DNA of 64,000 nucleotides from Porticoccus sp950063125 (GTDB taxonomy: Bacteria > Pseudomonadota > Gammaproteobacteria > Pseudomonadales > Porticoccaceae): assembly GCF_963973895.1 (NCBI RefSeq), contig NZ_CAXBBF010000002.1; one strand, 5' to 3'. How positions within the stretch are numbered: position 1 is the first letter of the stretch; the number at the start of each line of letters is the position of its first letter. This document shows positions 35,731 to 45,975 of this stretch, piece after piece. The notes under the pieces are model-generated. The model made no database searches, was not told the origin of the DNA, and saw only the letters and a list, made by a program, of their open reading frames with translations. A program made the translations under genes and the position numbers.

Positions 35731-37125
35731 ATGAAACTTTTGTCATGCTGCACAAGCTACCTCCCTCGCAGTTGTCTGCTGATTTACCTTTTGCTTTTCT
35801 CTGTGGTTCTCCGGGCAGACATCTGGGTGATCGATATCGAAGGAGCCATTGGGCCAGCGACTGCTGACCATATGGAACGGTCACTGGACAAAGCAATCAC
35901 GGCCGAGGCCAGCTTAGTCGTACTGCGTATTGACACCCCCGGCGGCCTGGATATGGCCATGCGGGAGATGATCAAGATCATACTGGCTTCCCCTCTGCCA
36001 ATTGTCGGCTACGTGTCCCCGAGTGGAGCCAGAGCTGCCAGTGCTGGCACCTACCTGTTGTATGCCACACATCTGGCAGCTATGGCACCCGGCACCAATC
36101 TCGGTGCAGCAACGCCAGTTCAGTTGGGCGGTGGATCACCAGAGTTACCGAGTATGCCGGGTAACGATGATGCCAAAGATGGCAAACCTGAGGGAGAAAG
36201 CAAAGAAAACACAGGAGCTGCCCCACCGGGCGATGCCATGGAGCGAAAAGTGGTGAATGATGCCGTGGCCTATATCCGCAGCCTGGCACAACTCAGGAGC
36301 CGCAACGGAGACTGGGCGGAACGCGCAGTGCGTGAAGGGGTCAGTCTCTCGGCAAACGATGCTCTTGAACAGGGCGTTATCGAGTTGGTTGCAGACTCCA
36401 TGGAAAACCTGCTGAAGCAACTGGATGGCCGCCAAGTGACGCTGGATAAAAAATCCGTGTCACTGTCCACTGCCGGGGAAACCGTCCACTACCAACCTAT
36501 GGACTGGCGCAGCGAATTCCTGGCGGTTATTACCAACCCCAATATCGCCTACATCCTGCTCATGGTCGGCATCTATGGCCTGATTATAGAGTTTTACAAT
36601 CCGGGGATTGGCCTGGCGGGTATTGTCGGGGCAACCAGCTTGCTGATTGCCATGTATGCCCTGCAAATGCTGCCAATCAGCTACGCAGGGATGGGCTTGA
36701 TCCTGCTGGGCATCGCCCTGATGACAGCAGAGGCCTTTGCCCCCAGTTTCGGCCTCATGGGGATTAGTGGCGCGATCACCTTTTTGACCGGCTCGGTCAT
36801 GCTGATGGACACCAACTTGCCCGCCTACCAGATTGCCCTACCGATGATCGTTGCATTGACAGTCTTCAGTATCGGCCTGTTAGTGTTTGCCCTGAGCATG
36901 CTGGTTAAGGCACGACATCGCAAAGTGGTCACAGGCACAGAGCATCTGATCGGAACCATGGCAACGGTGGGCCGGGTCGATGGTGTCAATGCCTGGGTTT
37001 GGCTCGAGGGAGAACTCTGGCATGCCCGGTCAGAATCACCCCTGCAATTGAATGAACAGGTACGGGTAACGGCTATTGACGGGCTGACCGCTGTGGTCAG
37101 CAAACCCACTGAAGGAGAATACTGA
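35731..37125 (+). CDS. NfeD-like membrane serine protease
   Basis: 464 residues. Signal or N-terminal helix about 10-30, a ClpP-like protease domain (about 31-220) with the DTPGGL oxyanion segment and the nucleophile region PSGARAASAGTYLL, four or five membrane helices (about 265-400) and a C-terminal NfeD OB-fold (about 405-464). Archaeal relatives cleave the C-terminus of their partner stomatin. The slipin gene starts inside this gene's stop codon (TGATG), so the two are translationally coupled. The insertion rich in Gly, Pro, Lys and Glu near 137-165 is longer than I expect for the family. Confidence 0.9.
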   Translation: MKLLSCCTSYLPRSCLLIYLLLFSVVLRADIWVIDIEGAIGPATADHMERSLDKAITAEASLVVLRIDTPGGLDMAMREMIKIILASPLPIVGYVSPSGARAASAGTYLLYATHLAAMAPGTNLGAATPVQLGGGSPELPSMPGNDDAKDGKPEGESKENTGAAPPGDAMERKVVNDAVAYIRSLAQLRSRNGDWAERAVREGVSLSANDALEQGVIELVADSMENLLKQLDGRQVTLDKKSVSLSTAGETVHYQPMDWRSEFLAVITNPNIAYILLMVGIYGLIIEFYNPGIGLAGIVGATSLLIAMYALQMLPISYAGMGLILLGIALMTAEAFAPSFGLMGISGAITFLTGSVMLMDTNLPAYQIALPMIVALTVFSIGLLVFALSMLVKARHRKVVTGTEHLIGTMATVGRVDGVNAWVWLEGELWHARSESPLQLNEQVRVTAIDGLTAVVSKPTEGEY

Positions 37126-37871
37126 TGTTCGAGATGCAAACATTTTTTGGGATACTGCTGGTATTGGTGGTCGTATTACTGGCCTCCATGTTCCGTATTT
37201 TACGGGAATATGAACGCGGCGTGGTGTTTATGCTGGGCCGCTTCTACAAAGTGAAGGGCCCCGGTCTTGTCATCATCATCCCCGTACTGCAACAAATGGT
37301 ACGGGTGGATTTACGCACCCTGGTCATGGATGTGCCCACCCAGGACGTTATCTCCAGGGATAATGTCTCTGTCCAGGTCAATGCGGTTATTTATTTCCGG
37401 GTCATGGACCCGGAGCGCGCCATCATCCAGGTGGAAAATTACCTTGAAGCCACCAGTCAACTCTCGCAGACCACCCTTCGCTCGGTGCTGGGACAGCACG
37501 AGCTTGATGATATGCTGGCCGAGCGCGACCGCCTCAATGCCGACGTGCAGACCATTCTCGATAAACAGACAGAGGCCTGGGGCGTCAAAGTGGCCAATGT
37601 GGAAATCAAGCATGTGGATCTGAACGAATCCATGATCCGTGCCATCGCCAAGCAGGCGGAAGCCGAGAGAGAGCGTCGCGCAAAAGTCATTCACGCCATG
37701 GGTGAGGCCGAAGCGGCAGAGAAACTCGCAGAGGCAGCAAAGATATTGGCCACAGAGGAATCCGCCATTCAATTGCGCTACCTGCAAACCCTGGTGGAAA
37801 TTGCCGGTGACAAAAGTTCCACTATCGTGTTTCCACTGCCCGTCGACATCATGAAGAAATTTACGTCCTGA
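37125..37871 (+). CDS. Slipin (SPFH/stomatin-family) protein
   Basis: 248 residues. One N-terminal membrane helix (about 5-22) then the SPFH domain (REYERGVVFMLGRFYKVKGPGL ... DVPTQDVISRDNVSVQVNAVIYFRV) and an Ala/Glu-rich coiled coil that drives oligomerisation. Slipins scaffold inner-membrane microdomains and pair with NfeD proteases, as here. The C-terminal SSTIVFPLP motif is the likely NfeD cleavage or contact region by analogy to archaeal p-stomatin. Confidence 0.95.
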   Translation: MFEMQTFFGILLVLVVVLLASMFRILREYERGVVFMLGRFYKVKGPGLVIIIPVLQQMVRVDLRTLVMDVPTQDVISRDNVSVQVNAVIYFRVMDPERAIIQVENYLEATSQLSQTTLRSVLGQHELDDMLAERDRLNADVQTILDKQTEAWGVKVANVEIKHVDLNESMIRAIAKQAEAERERRAKVIHAMGEAEAAEKLAEAAKILATEESAIQLRYLQTLVEIAGDKSSTIVFPLPVDIMKKFTS

Positions 37872-37988
37872 GGCTGGCAACGAACCAACATGCAGTAGAC
37901 ATCCAGGACGGGGGCCATTCGATAACATTATTGAAAGGCCATTGTAATGTCATGATCGGAACGCCATCCGCCAGCAGAGAGAACACCT

Positions 37989-39446
<1,458 letters not shown>

Positions 39447-39486
39447 GCACCACACACGCCCACAAACCCGTTGAGGTGATTTGTCA

Positions 39487-40491
39487 ATGAACCCAGTCTA
39501 TGTCTTCCTGCTCGCGATCTTTGTCCTGGTCATTGCCTGGGTCACGTTGAACCGGGTATTTCCCCATCAGGCAGCAAAGACTGGTATTGGCCTGGAACGC
39601 TGGCGTTCCTGTCTCAACAGCAAAATAGCCACTATTCCGGGTGCCACCATGCCCTACCTGGAGGGAGGTTGCGGTGAGCCGTTGGTACTGATTCATGGCT
39701 TTGGCGGTGACAAGGACAACTTCACCCGTATTGCTCGTTTTCTCACCCCCCACTTCCACCTGATCATCCCGGATCTGCCGGGTTTTGGAGACGCCAGTCG
39801 GGACCCAGAGGCCAGCTATCAGGTCACCGATCAGGCGAAGAGCCTGCGCGAGTTTTTGAATGTGCTCGGTCTCAAGCGGGTACATCTGGGAGGCAACTCC
39901 ATGGGCGGCTTTATTGCGTGTCAATTTGCCGCTGAACAGCCCGAACGGGTTGCCAGCCTGTGGCTGCTGAATGCTGCCGGCACCCAGCCCGCCTACGAGT
40001 CGGACATGCTGAAACGTTATTTAACCACAGGTGAACTGCCCATGCTGTTGCGCTCGGCTAGCGACTTCAGCCGGCTGATCCAGATGACAACCAGGCACCC
40101 TCCCTTTTTGCCCTACTCCCTGAAATACACACTGGCTCGACGAAGTGCCGCCGATTACACCCTCCACAGCGAGATTATGCGGCAATTCATCGCATCGCCC
40201 ATGCTGGAAACACAATTCAACACCATCAACACACCCACTCTGATTGTCTGGGGGGACGAAGATCAAATCCTGCACCCTGCGGGTGCTGCAGCCCTGCAAT
40301 CCCTGCTGCCGGACAGTAAGGTTCAGATGATGGCCGACATTGGTCACTTGCCCATGCTGGAGGCACCACGTCGGACTGCCCAGGATTACATTCGCTATCG
40401 CAACAGACTCTCGGCCGAAAACAACAACTCTCACCCGAAAACGAAAAATAGAGAGAACGTAGAGGGGATAGATAAAGAGCAGAATACTTAA
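39487..40491 (+). CDS. Alpha/beta hydrolase, lipase/esterase type
   Basis: 334 residues from ATG 39487, which has GAGGTGA eight bases upstream (TTG at 39481 is possible). N-terminal membrane anchor about 3-22, oxyanion HGFGGDKDN, nucleophile elbow GNSMGG, an Asp in VWGDEDQI and His in IGHLPMLE complete the triad. The size and anchor recall Pseudomonas/Psychrobacter monoacylglycerol-lipase-like enzymes. It probably acts with the monooxygenase upstream. The C-terminal 30 residues are highly charged (Asn, Lys, Glu). Confidence 0.88.
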   Translation: MNPVYVFLLAIFVLVIAWVTLNRVFPHQAAKTGIGLERWRSCLNSKIATIPGATMPYLEGGCGEPLVLIHGFGGDKDNFTRIARFLTPHFHLIIPDLPGFGDASRDPEASYQVTDQAKSLREFLNVLGLKRVHLGGNSMGGFIACQFAAEQPERVASLWLLNAAGTQPAYESDMLKRYLTTGELPMLLRSASDFSRLIQMTTRHPPFLPYSLKYTLARRSAADYTLHSEIMRQFIASPMLETQFNTINTPTLIVWGDEDQILHPAGAAALQSLLPDSKVQMMADIGHLPMLEAPRRTAQDYIRYRNRLSAENNNSHPKTKNRENVEGIDKEQNT

Positions 40492-40681
40492 GCCGTAAAT
40501 AAAGCCGTCTCGGAAAGGTTGCTTTCCTCTGCAATGGCCTGAGCAGGCTGTCGTACAGCCATGGGGCCAGCGACACCACTGCAGCGGGGGTTGCCTCCCA
40601 AAACCCGGTCTATAAATATATCGATCTGATATTGTTGACGTTTCACATCAGGACAACAAAAGAATCGCAGGGGCTCAGTCG

Positions 40682-41056
40682 CTAGTCATCACAGATTGCC
40701 GGGCAATGCTTACCACCCTTATTCGCCGGATTACAGGGGCCGCCCTTGCCCGCATAGCAGGCACCGCCCAAACCTTTATAGGCCGGACCACCGAGACCAT
40801 CGTACTTGGCGCCACCGTAACCTTTGTAGGCAGGACCGCCCGGTCCCTCGTAGCGAGCACCGCCTTTGCCGGTGTAACAGGGCCCACCGATGCCCGCGTT
40901 GGCCGGCCCGCCGGGACCGGCATAAGCGGGGCCGCCTTTACCCGCGTAGCAGGGTCCGCCCGGTTTTTTGGAACCTTCGCAATCGCAAATATCGTTGGCC
41001 AGCGCACTGTAAGGTGTGAACGCTACAAAGAGGAACAGAATGGCCCATTTCATCAT
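40682..41056 (-). CDS. Exported GGPxYxGx octapeptide-repeat protein
   Basis: 124 residues. Signal peptide about 1-21 (ends SALA). After NDICDCEGSKK the chain is nine or ten tandem copies of an eight-residue unit GG-P/A-x-Y-x-G-x; x before Tyr is often Cys or Ala. It ends NKGGKHCPAICDD. Cysteines sit at the start, in four of the repeats and in the tail. Gly exceeds a third of the mature chain. I know no characterised family; such a chain could form a beta-roll-like or polyglycine coil, or bind metal through the cysteines. It follows norR (41115-42686) on the same strand by 58 bases, and AGGGAAG precedes the double ATG. Confidence 0.8.
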   Translation of the reverse strand: MMKWAILFLFVAFTPYSALANDICDCEGSKKPGGPCYAGKGGPAYAGPGGPANAGIGGPCYTGKGGARYEGPGGPAYKGYGGAKYDGLGGPAYKGLGGACYAGKGGPCNPANKGGKHCPAICDD

Positions 41057-41114
41057 GATGCTTCCCTGGTTAGGTCATTGGCGATGTTGTCTTCGGTTGA
41101 GCCTGAGCTTATCA

Positions 41115-42686
41115 CTAAAGCCGCTGGTCGTTTACTCCCAACCGTTTAATCAGGCGGCTGAAATTACCACGATCCAGCCCCAACTCCCGCGCAGCCCGGG
41201 ACTGATTACCATCACAGCGGTGCAATGTATCACTGACCAGACGCCGCTGGAAATTCGCAGTGGCCTCCCGCAGATTCAGCGAGCTGATGGCATCGGCGGA
41301 CGACACAGCCGGATCGTCAGCGGGGCTTGAGCAGGTTTCCGGTGCCGACAGATCCAGCACCTCCAGGCCGATACTGAGCAATTTACGCAAACCGGCCTCC
41401 TGTGGAAAACGCGCCCGTGCCCGCAGCACAGCCCGGCTGATCAGATGCTCCAGCTCCCGCACATTGCCCGGCCAATCATAATGCAGCAGGGCTTCCCGCG
41501 CGCTGCTGTCCAGACGTATGCCCCGCAGTCCCAGACGGCGCCGATTCAGCTCGAGAAAGTGCCCGGCCAATACCAGCACGTCGCGATGACGTTCGCGCAA
41601 TGCGGGAACCTGGATGGGATACACACCCAAACGGTGATACAGGTCCGCACGAAAATGGCCGGTTGCCACCTCACGACTCAGATCGCGATTGGTGGCGGCG
41701 ATAATTCTCACATCCACTTGATGCACGGCATCGCTGCCCGGACGCTGTATTTCACCACTTTGCAGCGCGCGCAAAAGCTTTGGCTGGACAGCCAGTGGTA
41801 ACTCGCCCACCTCATCGAGAAACAATGTGCCGCCATGGGCCAGCTCAAACTTACCGGCACGGGCCTGCGACGCACCGGAGAAAGCCCCCTGGGTGTGGCC
41901 AAACAGCTCACTCTCCACGAGGTTCTCCGGCAGTGCAGCGCAATTCACATACACCAACGGAAAGTCCGCACGTGCCGAACTGAGGTGAAGACGACGGGCC
42001 ACCAACTCTTTACCCACACCGGTTTCTCCGGTGATCAACACCGCCAGATCAGATCGCGCGACCACATCGATATCCTGGTAAAGCAGTTTCATCGCCTTGC
42101 TGTCGCCAATCAGCTGTGACTGCCCCTGATCTGCTACCACAGCCTGCGCCACAAGATGTTCCCGCTCGGCGCGAGCCTGAAGGCCACCTATCAGATTGAT
42201 AATCCTGATGGTCGCCTCAGTGAGACGAATGAACGTGCGCAGTGCCAGCGTATCAATATCGTCGAATACACCGGGCTGCAAAGCATCCATGGTCAAAACC
42301 CCCCAGGGAATGTCATCGATGTAGAGAGACATGCCGAGACAGTCATGCACATGCAGGCTGTCACTGGGGCCATCAATAAGCCCGTCATAGGGATCGGATA
42401 ATTCCGAATCCGCCAGGAACCGCACCGGCTCGCGACTCAATAAAATTTTTGCCAGCCTGGGCTGTTCATCCACCACGAAGGTACGCCCCAGGGCATCGTC
42501 GCTGAGCCCCTTCACTGCCATGGGTTGCAGACTGGAGCCCTGCAGCTTTAACAGAGCGGCAGCATCGCAGGGAAAAACCTGTTTTAGTGCTGTCAGCAAG
42601 CGGGCATAGCGCTGTTCCGGCGACATTTCACGGCACAGGTCCGCAAGAATCTCAAGCATGACCTCAGGCACGTTGCTTGCTGTCAT
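41115..42686 (-). CDS. norR: Nitric-oxide-responsive sigma-54 activator NorR
   Basis: 523 residues. GAF domain (about 15-165) with the iron-ligand neighbourhood SDPYDG ... HVHDCLG and VLTMDAL seen in E. coli NorR; AAA+ domain with Walker A GETGVGKE, the sigma-54 contact loop GAFSGA (variant of GAFTGA), DEVGELP and NVRELEHL; C-terminal Fis-type helix-turn-helix (GNQSRAARELGLDRGNFSRL). NO binding to the GAF iron releases the ATPase, which activates sigma-54 promoters. It is divergent from hmp, whose promoter lies in between, so hmp is the obvious target. Confidence 0.95.
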   Translation of the reverse strand: MTASNVPEVMLEILADLCREMSPEQRYARLLTALKQVFPCDAAALLKLQGSSLQPMAVKGLSDDALGRTFVVDEQPRLAKILLSREPVRFLADSELSDPYDGLIDGPSDSLHVHDCLGMSLYIDDIPWGVLTMDALQPGVFDDIDTLALRTFIRLTEATIRIINLIGGLQARAEREHLVAQAVVADQGQSQLIGDSKAMKLLYQDIDVVARSDLAVLITGETGVGKELVARRLHLSSARADFPLVYVNCAALPENLVESELFGHTQGAFSGASQARAGKFELAHGGTLFLDEVGELPLAVQPKLLRALQSGEIQRPGSDAVHQVDVRIIAATNRDLSREVATGHFRADLYHRLGVYPIQVPALRERHRDVLVLAGHFLELNRRRLGLRGIRLDSSAREALLHYDWPGNVRELEHLISRAVLRARARFPQEAGLRKLLSIGLEVLDLSAPETCSSPADDPAVSSADAISSLNLREATANFQRRLVSDTLHRCDGNQSRAARELGLDRGNFSRLIKRLGVNDQRL

Positions 42687-42710
42687 AAATACACCATTAT
42701 TGTCTTTTTA

Positions 42711-42776
42711 ACATCAAAAAAACTGATGTCATTTTAACACCATGAGAATTATTTTCATAACATTCATGGTGTTAAA
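42711..42776. promoter_or_regulatory. Candidate NorR enhancer: two inverted repeats in the norR-hmp gap
   Basis: ACATCA (42711-42716) and TGATGT (42724-42729) form one inverted repeat. TTTAACACCATGA (42733-42745) and TCATGGTGTTAAA (42764-42776) form a second, perfect over 13 bases with an 18-base spacer. The cluster lies just upstream of the sigma-54 promoter, where NorR hexamer sites are expected. Confidence 0.6.
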
Positions 42777-42779
42777 TGT

Positions 42780-42794
42780 TGGCACAATAAATGC
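42780..42794 (+). promoter_or_regulatory. Sigma-54 promoter of hmp
   Basis: TGGCAC-AATAA-ATGC: GG at 42781 and GC at 42793 are separated by ten bases, the invariant -24/-12 spacing, and TGGCAC matches consensus fully. The hmp start is 68 bases downstream. Confidence 0.85.
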
Positions 42795-42861
42795 CCTATC
42801 TCTTGTACCTGAGCAGTTTTCTATACCTGAACAGCGCTCATACCAGAGAATGGAGTACGTT

Positions 42862-44034
42862 ATGCTTTCGCAACAGTCCAGAGACATTATTGATGCCACC
42901 CTGCCCACCGTGGGCGCGCACGTGAATCAAATTACCGAGGTCTTTTACCCGTTGATGTTCGAACGTTACCCGGCGGTCAAGGACTATTTCAATCAGGCCC
43001 ACCAGGCAACCGGAACGCAGCCACGGGCACTGGCCAACGCCGTGGTCGCCTATGCCAGCAACCTGGATCGCCTGAAAGTTCTCGGCGATGCCGTCGGACT
43101 TATTGTGCAAAAACACGTCTCGCTGAACATCCTGCCAGAGCACTACCCCATCGTCGGCGAATGTCTGCTGGCAGCCATCAAGGAGACACTGGGCGATGCG
43201 GCCACAGAAGATGTTCTCTCAGCCTGGGGTGAAGCCTATGGCCAACTGGCAGAGCTACTGATCAACGCCGAAGAGCAGGTCTATCAGGCCAACCAGGAAA
43301 AACCCGGTGGCTGGCGTGGTGAACGCGGATTCGTGCTGAAGAAGAAGGTTCGTGAAAGCGACGTGATCACATCATTTTACTTTGAGTCGGCCGACGGCAA
43401 ACCCATTGCCGACTTCAAGCCCGGCCAGTACATCACACTGATACTCAATATTGACAGGCAGACTGTCCGCCGCAATTACTCGCTATCGGACAGCCCCGGC
43501 AAGCCGTATTACCGGATCAGTGTAAAACGCGAACCGGGTGGGCTGGTCTCCAACTACCTGCACGATCAGCTCAGTGTCAATGATCACATCAAACTGACCG
43601 CACCCTGTGGCGACTTTGTCCTCAACGACGCCCAGCGCCCACTGGTATTACTGAGTGGCGGCGTCGGTATCACACCCACCGTCAGCATGCTGCAGCCCGC
43701 ATTGGACAGTGGCCGCCAGGTGCATTTTCTGCATGGCGCACTGAACAGCGAATGCCACGCATTTCGGGATCTGATTGAGGAGATGAGCCACACCTACGAA
43801 AATCTGCACAGCTATTACTGTTATAGCGACCCCCTGCCCCAGGACAAAGATCAGCACAGCGGTTTTTTTGATCGCGCGCGCCTGGCGGAACTGATACCCG
43901 CTGATCGTGAAATCGACGTGTACTTCCTCGGGCCAAAACCCTTTATGCAGGCCTGTTATCGCGCACTCAATGAACTGAAAATTCCTCTCGAGCGGATACG
44001 CTATGAGTTTTTTGGGCCACTGGAAGAGCTATAG
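42862..44034 (+). CDS. hmp: Nitric oxide dioxygenase (flavohemoglobin Hmp)
   Basis: 390 residues from ATG 42862, chosen because GGAG lies six bases upstream and the N-terminus then matches Hmp; the frame extends back over the promoter to 42742. The globin domain has proximal His85 (QKHVS) and distal Tyr29 and Gln53. The FAD-binding site RRNYSLSDSPG and NAD site GGVGITPTVSM follow, ending in the FGP motif. It oxidises NO to nitrate with O2 and NAD(P)H. Driven by the sigma-54 promoter and divergent norR; ends in a strong hairpin. Confidence 0.96.
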   Translation: MLSQQSRDIIDATLPTVGAHVNQITEVFYPLMFERYPAVKDYFNQAHQATGTQPRALANAVVAYASNLDRLKVLGDAVGLIVQKHVSLNILPEHYPIVGECLLAAIKETLGDAATEDVLSAWGEAYGQLAELLINAEEQVYQANQEKPGGWRGERGFVLKKKVRESDVITSFYFESADGKPIADFKPGQYITLILNIDRQTVRRNYSLSDSPGKPYYRISVKREPGGLVSNYLHDQLSVNDHIKLTAPCGDFVLNDAQRPLVLLSGGVGITPTVSMLQPALDSGRQVHFLHGALNSECHAFRDLIEEMSHTYENLHSYYCYSDPLPQDKDQHSGFFDRARLAELIPADREIDVYFLGPKPFMQACYRALNELKIPLERIRYEFFGPLEEL

Positions 44035-44060
44035 ATAACGCAACTCAGGTGATATCAAGA

Positions 44061-44092
44061 AGCGGTTTCTGCCACGGGTGGCAGAAACCGCT
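44061..44092 (+). terminator. Perfect 15-bp hairpin after hmp
   Basis: AGCGGTTTCTGCCAC (44061-44075) and its exact inverse complement (44078-44092) with a two-base loop, followed by CTCTTT. Very stable stem with a weak T-run; likely terminator of hmp. Confidence 0.75.
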
Positions 44093-44240
44093 CTCTTTAG
44101 CTGACCCTAATAAACTGAATGGAATAAACTGGGGTTAGACACAAATTGTTTTCAAAGTGCTCTAAGTTGAAGAAACAGAAACTGTTGAAACATTTAAGCC
44201 TGAAAAGTTGCGCTCGTACTCGCTTTATCAGGCACGGTTT

Positions 44241-45341
44241 TTAGTCATCGTCGATAAACGCCGTGCGATGGAATTCCGCCGCTTCCATCACTTCTTTCAC
44301 ACCACACTCCAGAATTTCTGGTGCATCACCACCCGCCAGCACCTCCAGCACTGCGTGAACGCCGCGAGAGAGCGATGTCAGGTTGTAGCCGCCCTCCAGC
44401 ACAAACACGAGCCGGCCATCACAGTGCCGGTCGGCGATATCCTGAACGATGCGCGTGAGGACCTTGAAGCCGTTATAGGTCAGGTTCATGGCCATATCGT
44501 TATGGTGCGGATCAAAGCCGGCCGAGACCAGAACAAGATCGGGTTTAAACCGCTCGGCGGCAGGAAGCAAGATTTCACGAAACGCTTTCTCGGCAGCGAT
44601 ATCACCGGTGGTTTCTGGAAGCGGCACATTGATCGTGTACCCTTCGCCGAGCCCGGCACCCACTTCGTCAAGATGGCCGGAGCCGGGATAAAACGGTGCG
44701 GCGCAATGGGTATCGAAAAACAGCACATCGGGATCCGCCCAGAATATATCCTGGGTGCCATTGCCGTGGTGCGCATCCCAGTCAATGATCAGAATGCGCT
44801 CGCAACCCAGCTTGGCCTGCGCGTGAGCCGCCGCCACCGCAACATTATTCAGCAGACAGAAACCCCTGGCTCGAACCGGCTCGGCGTGGTGTCCCGGAGG
44901 CCGCACCAGAGCGAAGGCACTTTGTGATTCCTTGTTGATCACGCTTTCCACTGCGGCTATGGCGTTGCCGGCCGCTGCGGTGGCGGCCTCGATGCTGCCG
45001 GGTGAAACAGCGGTGGTATCTCTGTCCAGCCAGGCGCTTTCACCTGCCAGCGAAAAAATATGGTCCAGGTAGGAAGTCGTATGCACGCGACTTAACTGTT
45101 CGTAGGTGGCAGTGGGACCTGACGTGAGGTGGATGCCCGGAATTGGGTTTTCATCAAGATATGCCCTGATGGCAGTCAGCCGCCCGGGGTGTTCGGGATA
45201 GCTCCACTTGAAATCCAGTCCCCGCAAGATAGTCCTGACATGTTTCTCTACCCGACTGGGAATAAAGGGCAGATCGACCTGTGGGTCATGACCCAACATT
45301 ACCTCGTCAAAAAAGACATTTACCTTGCGATCACCTATCAC
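44241..45341 (-). CDS. Histone deacetylase-family amidohydrolase
   Basis: 366 residues from a GTG start with GGGGAG upstream. HDAC/acetoin-utilisation fold: RPPGHHAEP (catalytic His pair), DWDAHHGNGTQ (zinc Asp and His), SAGFDPHHND (second zinc Asp) and the GGYNL loop with EGGY. Bacterial members deacylate polyamines, acetylated metabolites or proteins; substrate unknown here. It lies alone on minus between hmp and the GNAT gene. A GNAT acetyltransferase gene 48 bases upstream on the same strand may be an opposing activity. Confidence 0.92.
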   Translation of the reverse strand: MIGDRKVNVFFDEVMLGHDPQVDLPFIPSRVEKHVRTILRGLDFKWSYPEHPGRLTAIRAYLDENPIPGIHLTSGPTATYEQLSRVHTTSYLDHIFSLAGESAWLDRDTTAVSPGSIEAATAAAGNAIAAVESVINKESQSAFALVRPPGHHAEPVRARGFCLLNNVAVAAAHAQAKLGCERILIIDWDAHHGNGTQDIFWADPDVLFFDTHCAAPFYPGSGHLDEVGAGLGEGYTINVPLPETTGDIAAEKAFREILLPAAERFKPDLVLVSAGFDPHHNDMAMNLTYNGFKVLTRIVQDIADRHCDGRLVFVLEGGYNLTSLSRGVHAVLEVLAGGDAPEILECGVKEVMEAAEFHRTAFIDDD

Positions 45342-45389
45342 TCAACTCCCCTTTGACTATTCGAAACCGCCTGTTTACCGCTGACGAAT

Positions 45390-45932
45390 TCATCGCCGTT
45401 TTGCCAGGGCTTCATGCACATCTGTCGCGAAGGCTGCAGCACGGATCCCTGTAGGCTTAAACCCGAGCTTCTTCCAGGTGGCTGCCGCCTCTTTGTTTGA
45501 GGCGGCGTATTCGAGAATCAGCTCAGTAATGGCATGACTTTCCGCGAATGCCAGCAACTCTTCCAGTATGGCACTAAAAATACCAAGCTTGCGAAAATCT
45601 GGTTCTACCCAAACATCATCAATAATCCCGGACTTGAATTCAATGTCTCCAGACTGCTCCCAAATACCCTGATTACGCCACACATATAAATAACCCATCC
45701 CCACTAACCTGCCATCGTCCGTTTCTGCCACAACGAGACGCTTATTTGGATCTGAGAGGGATGAGCGCAGAGTCACCATAAGTCGACTTCGCTCCGCCTT
45801 CTTAAGGGTATGAGGCGGTTCTCCTGCAACATGCAGCGCCAGTTTTGCAAGGAAGTCGACAAGCACAGGCACGTCAGCCTGCATCGCCTTGCGGATCGTG
45901 AACTTATCGGAATTATTCATGGTTACAACCAT
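45390..45932 (-). CDS. GNAT-family N-acetyltransferase
   Basis: 180 residues from ATG 45932, picked because GGGAGG lies nine bases upstream; the frame runs on to 45983. GNAT core: FTIRKAMQADVP start, VDDVWVEPDFRKLGIFSAILEELL (motif A, with RKLGIF in place of the usual R/QxxGxG/A acetyl-CoA loop) and LILEYAASNKEAAATWKKLGFKPTG (motif B). Substrate not predictable. It sits between the HDAC-like gene and the exchanger gene on the same strand. Confidence 0.85.
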   Translation of the reverse strand: MVVTMNNSDKFTIRKAMQADVPVLVDFLAKLALHVAGEPPHTLKKAERSRLMVTLRSSLSDPNKRLVVAETDDGRLVGMGYLYVWRNQGIWEQSGDIEFKSGIIDDVWVEPDFRKLGIFSAILEELLAFAESHAITELILEYAASNKEAAATWKKLGFKPTGIRAAAFATDVHEALAKRR

Positions 45933-45975
45933 GCTTTCATGCCTCCCGTAGAAGTATAGAAAAACCCACGTAAGC

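Noticed and set aside
40696..41149. Plus-strand Arg/Thr-rich frames over the GGPxYxGx gene.
   Set aside because: They are antisense reflections of the octapeptide repeat. The minus frame has a signal peptide and ribosome site.
42742..42861. In-frame N-terminal extension of Hmp by 40 residues.
   Set aside because: It covers the sigma-54 promoter and an inverted repeat. The ATG at 42862 has a ribosome site and matches the family start.
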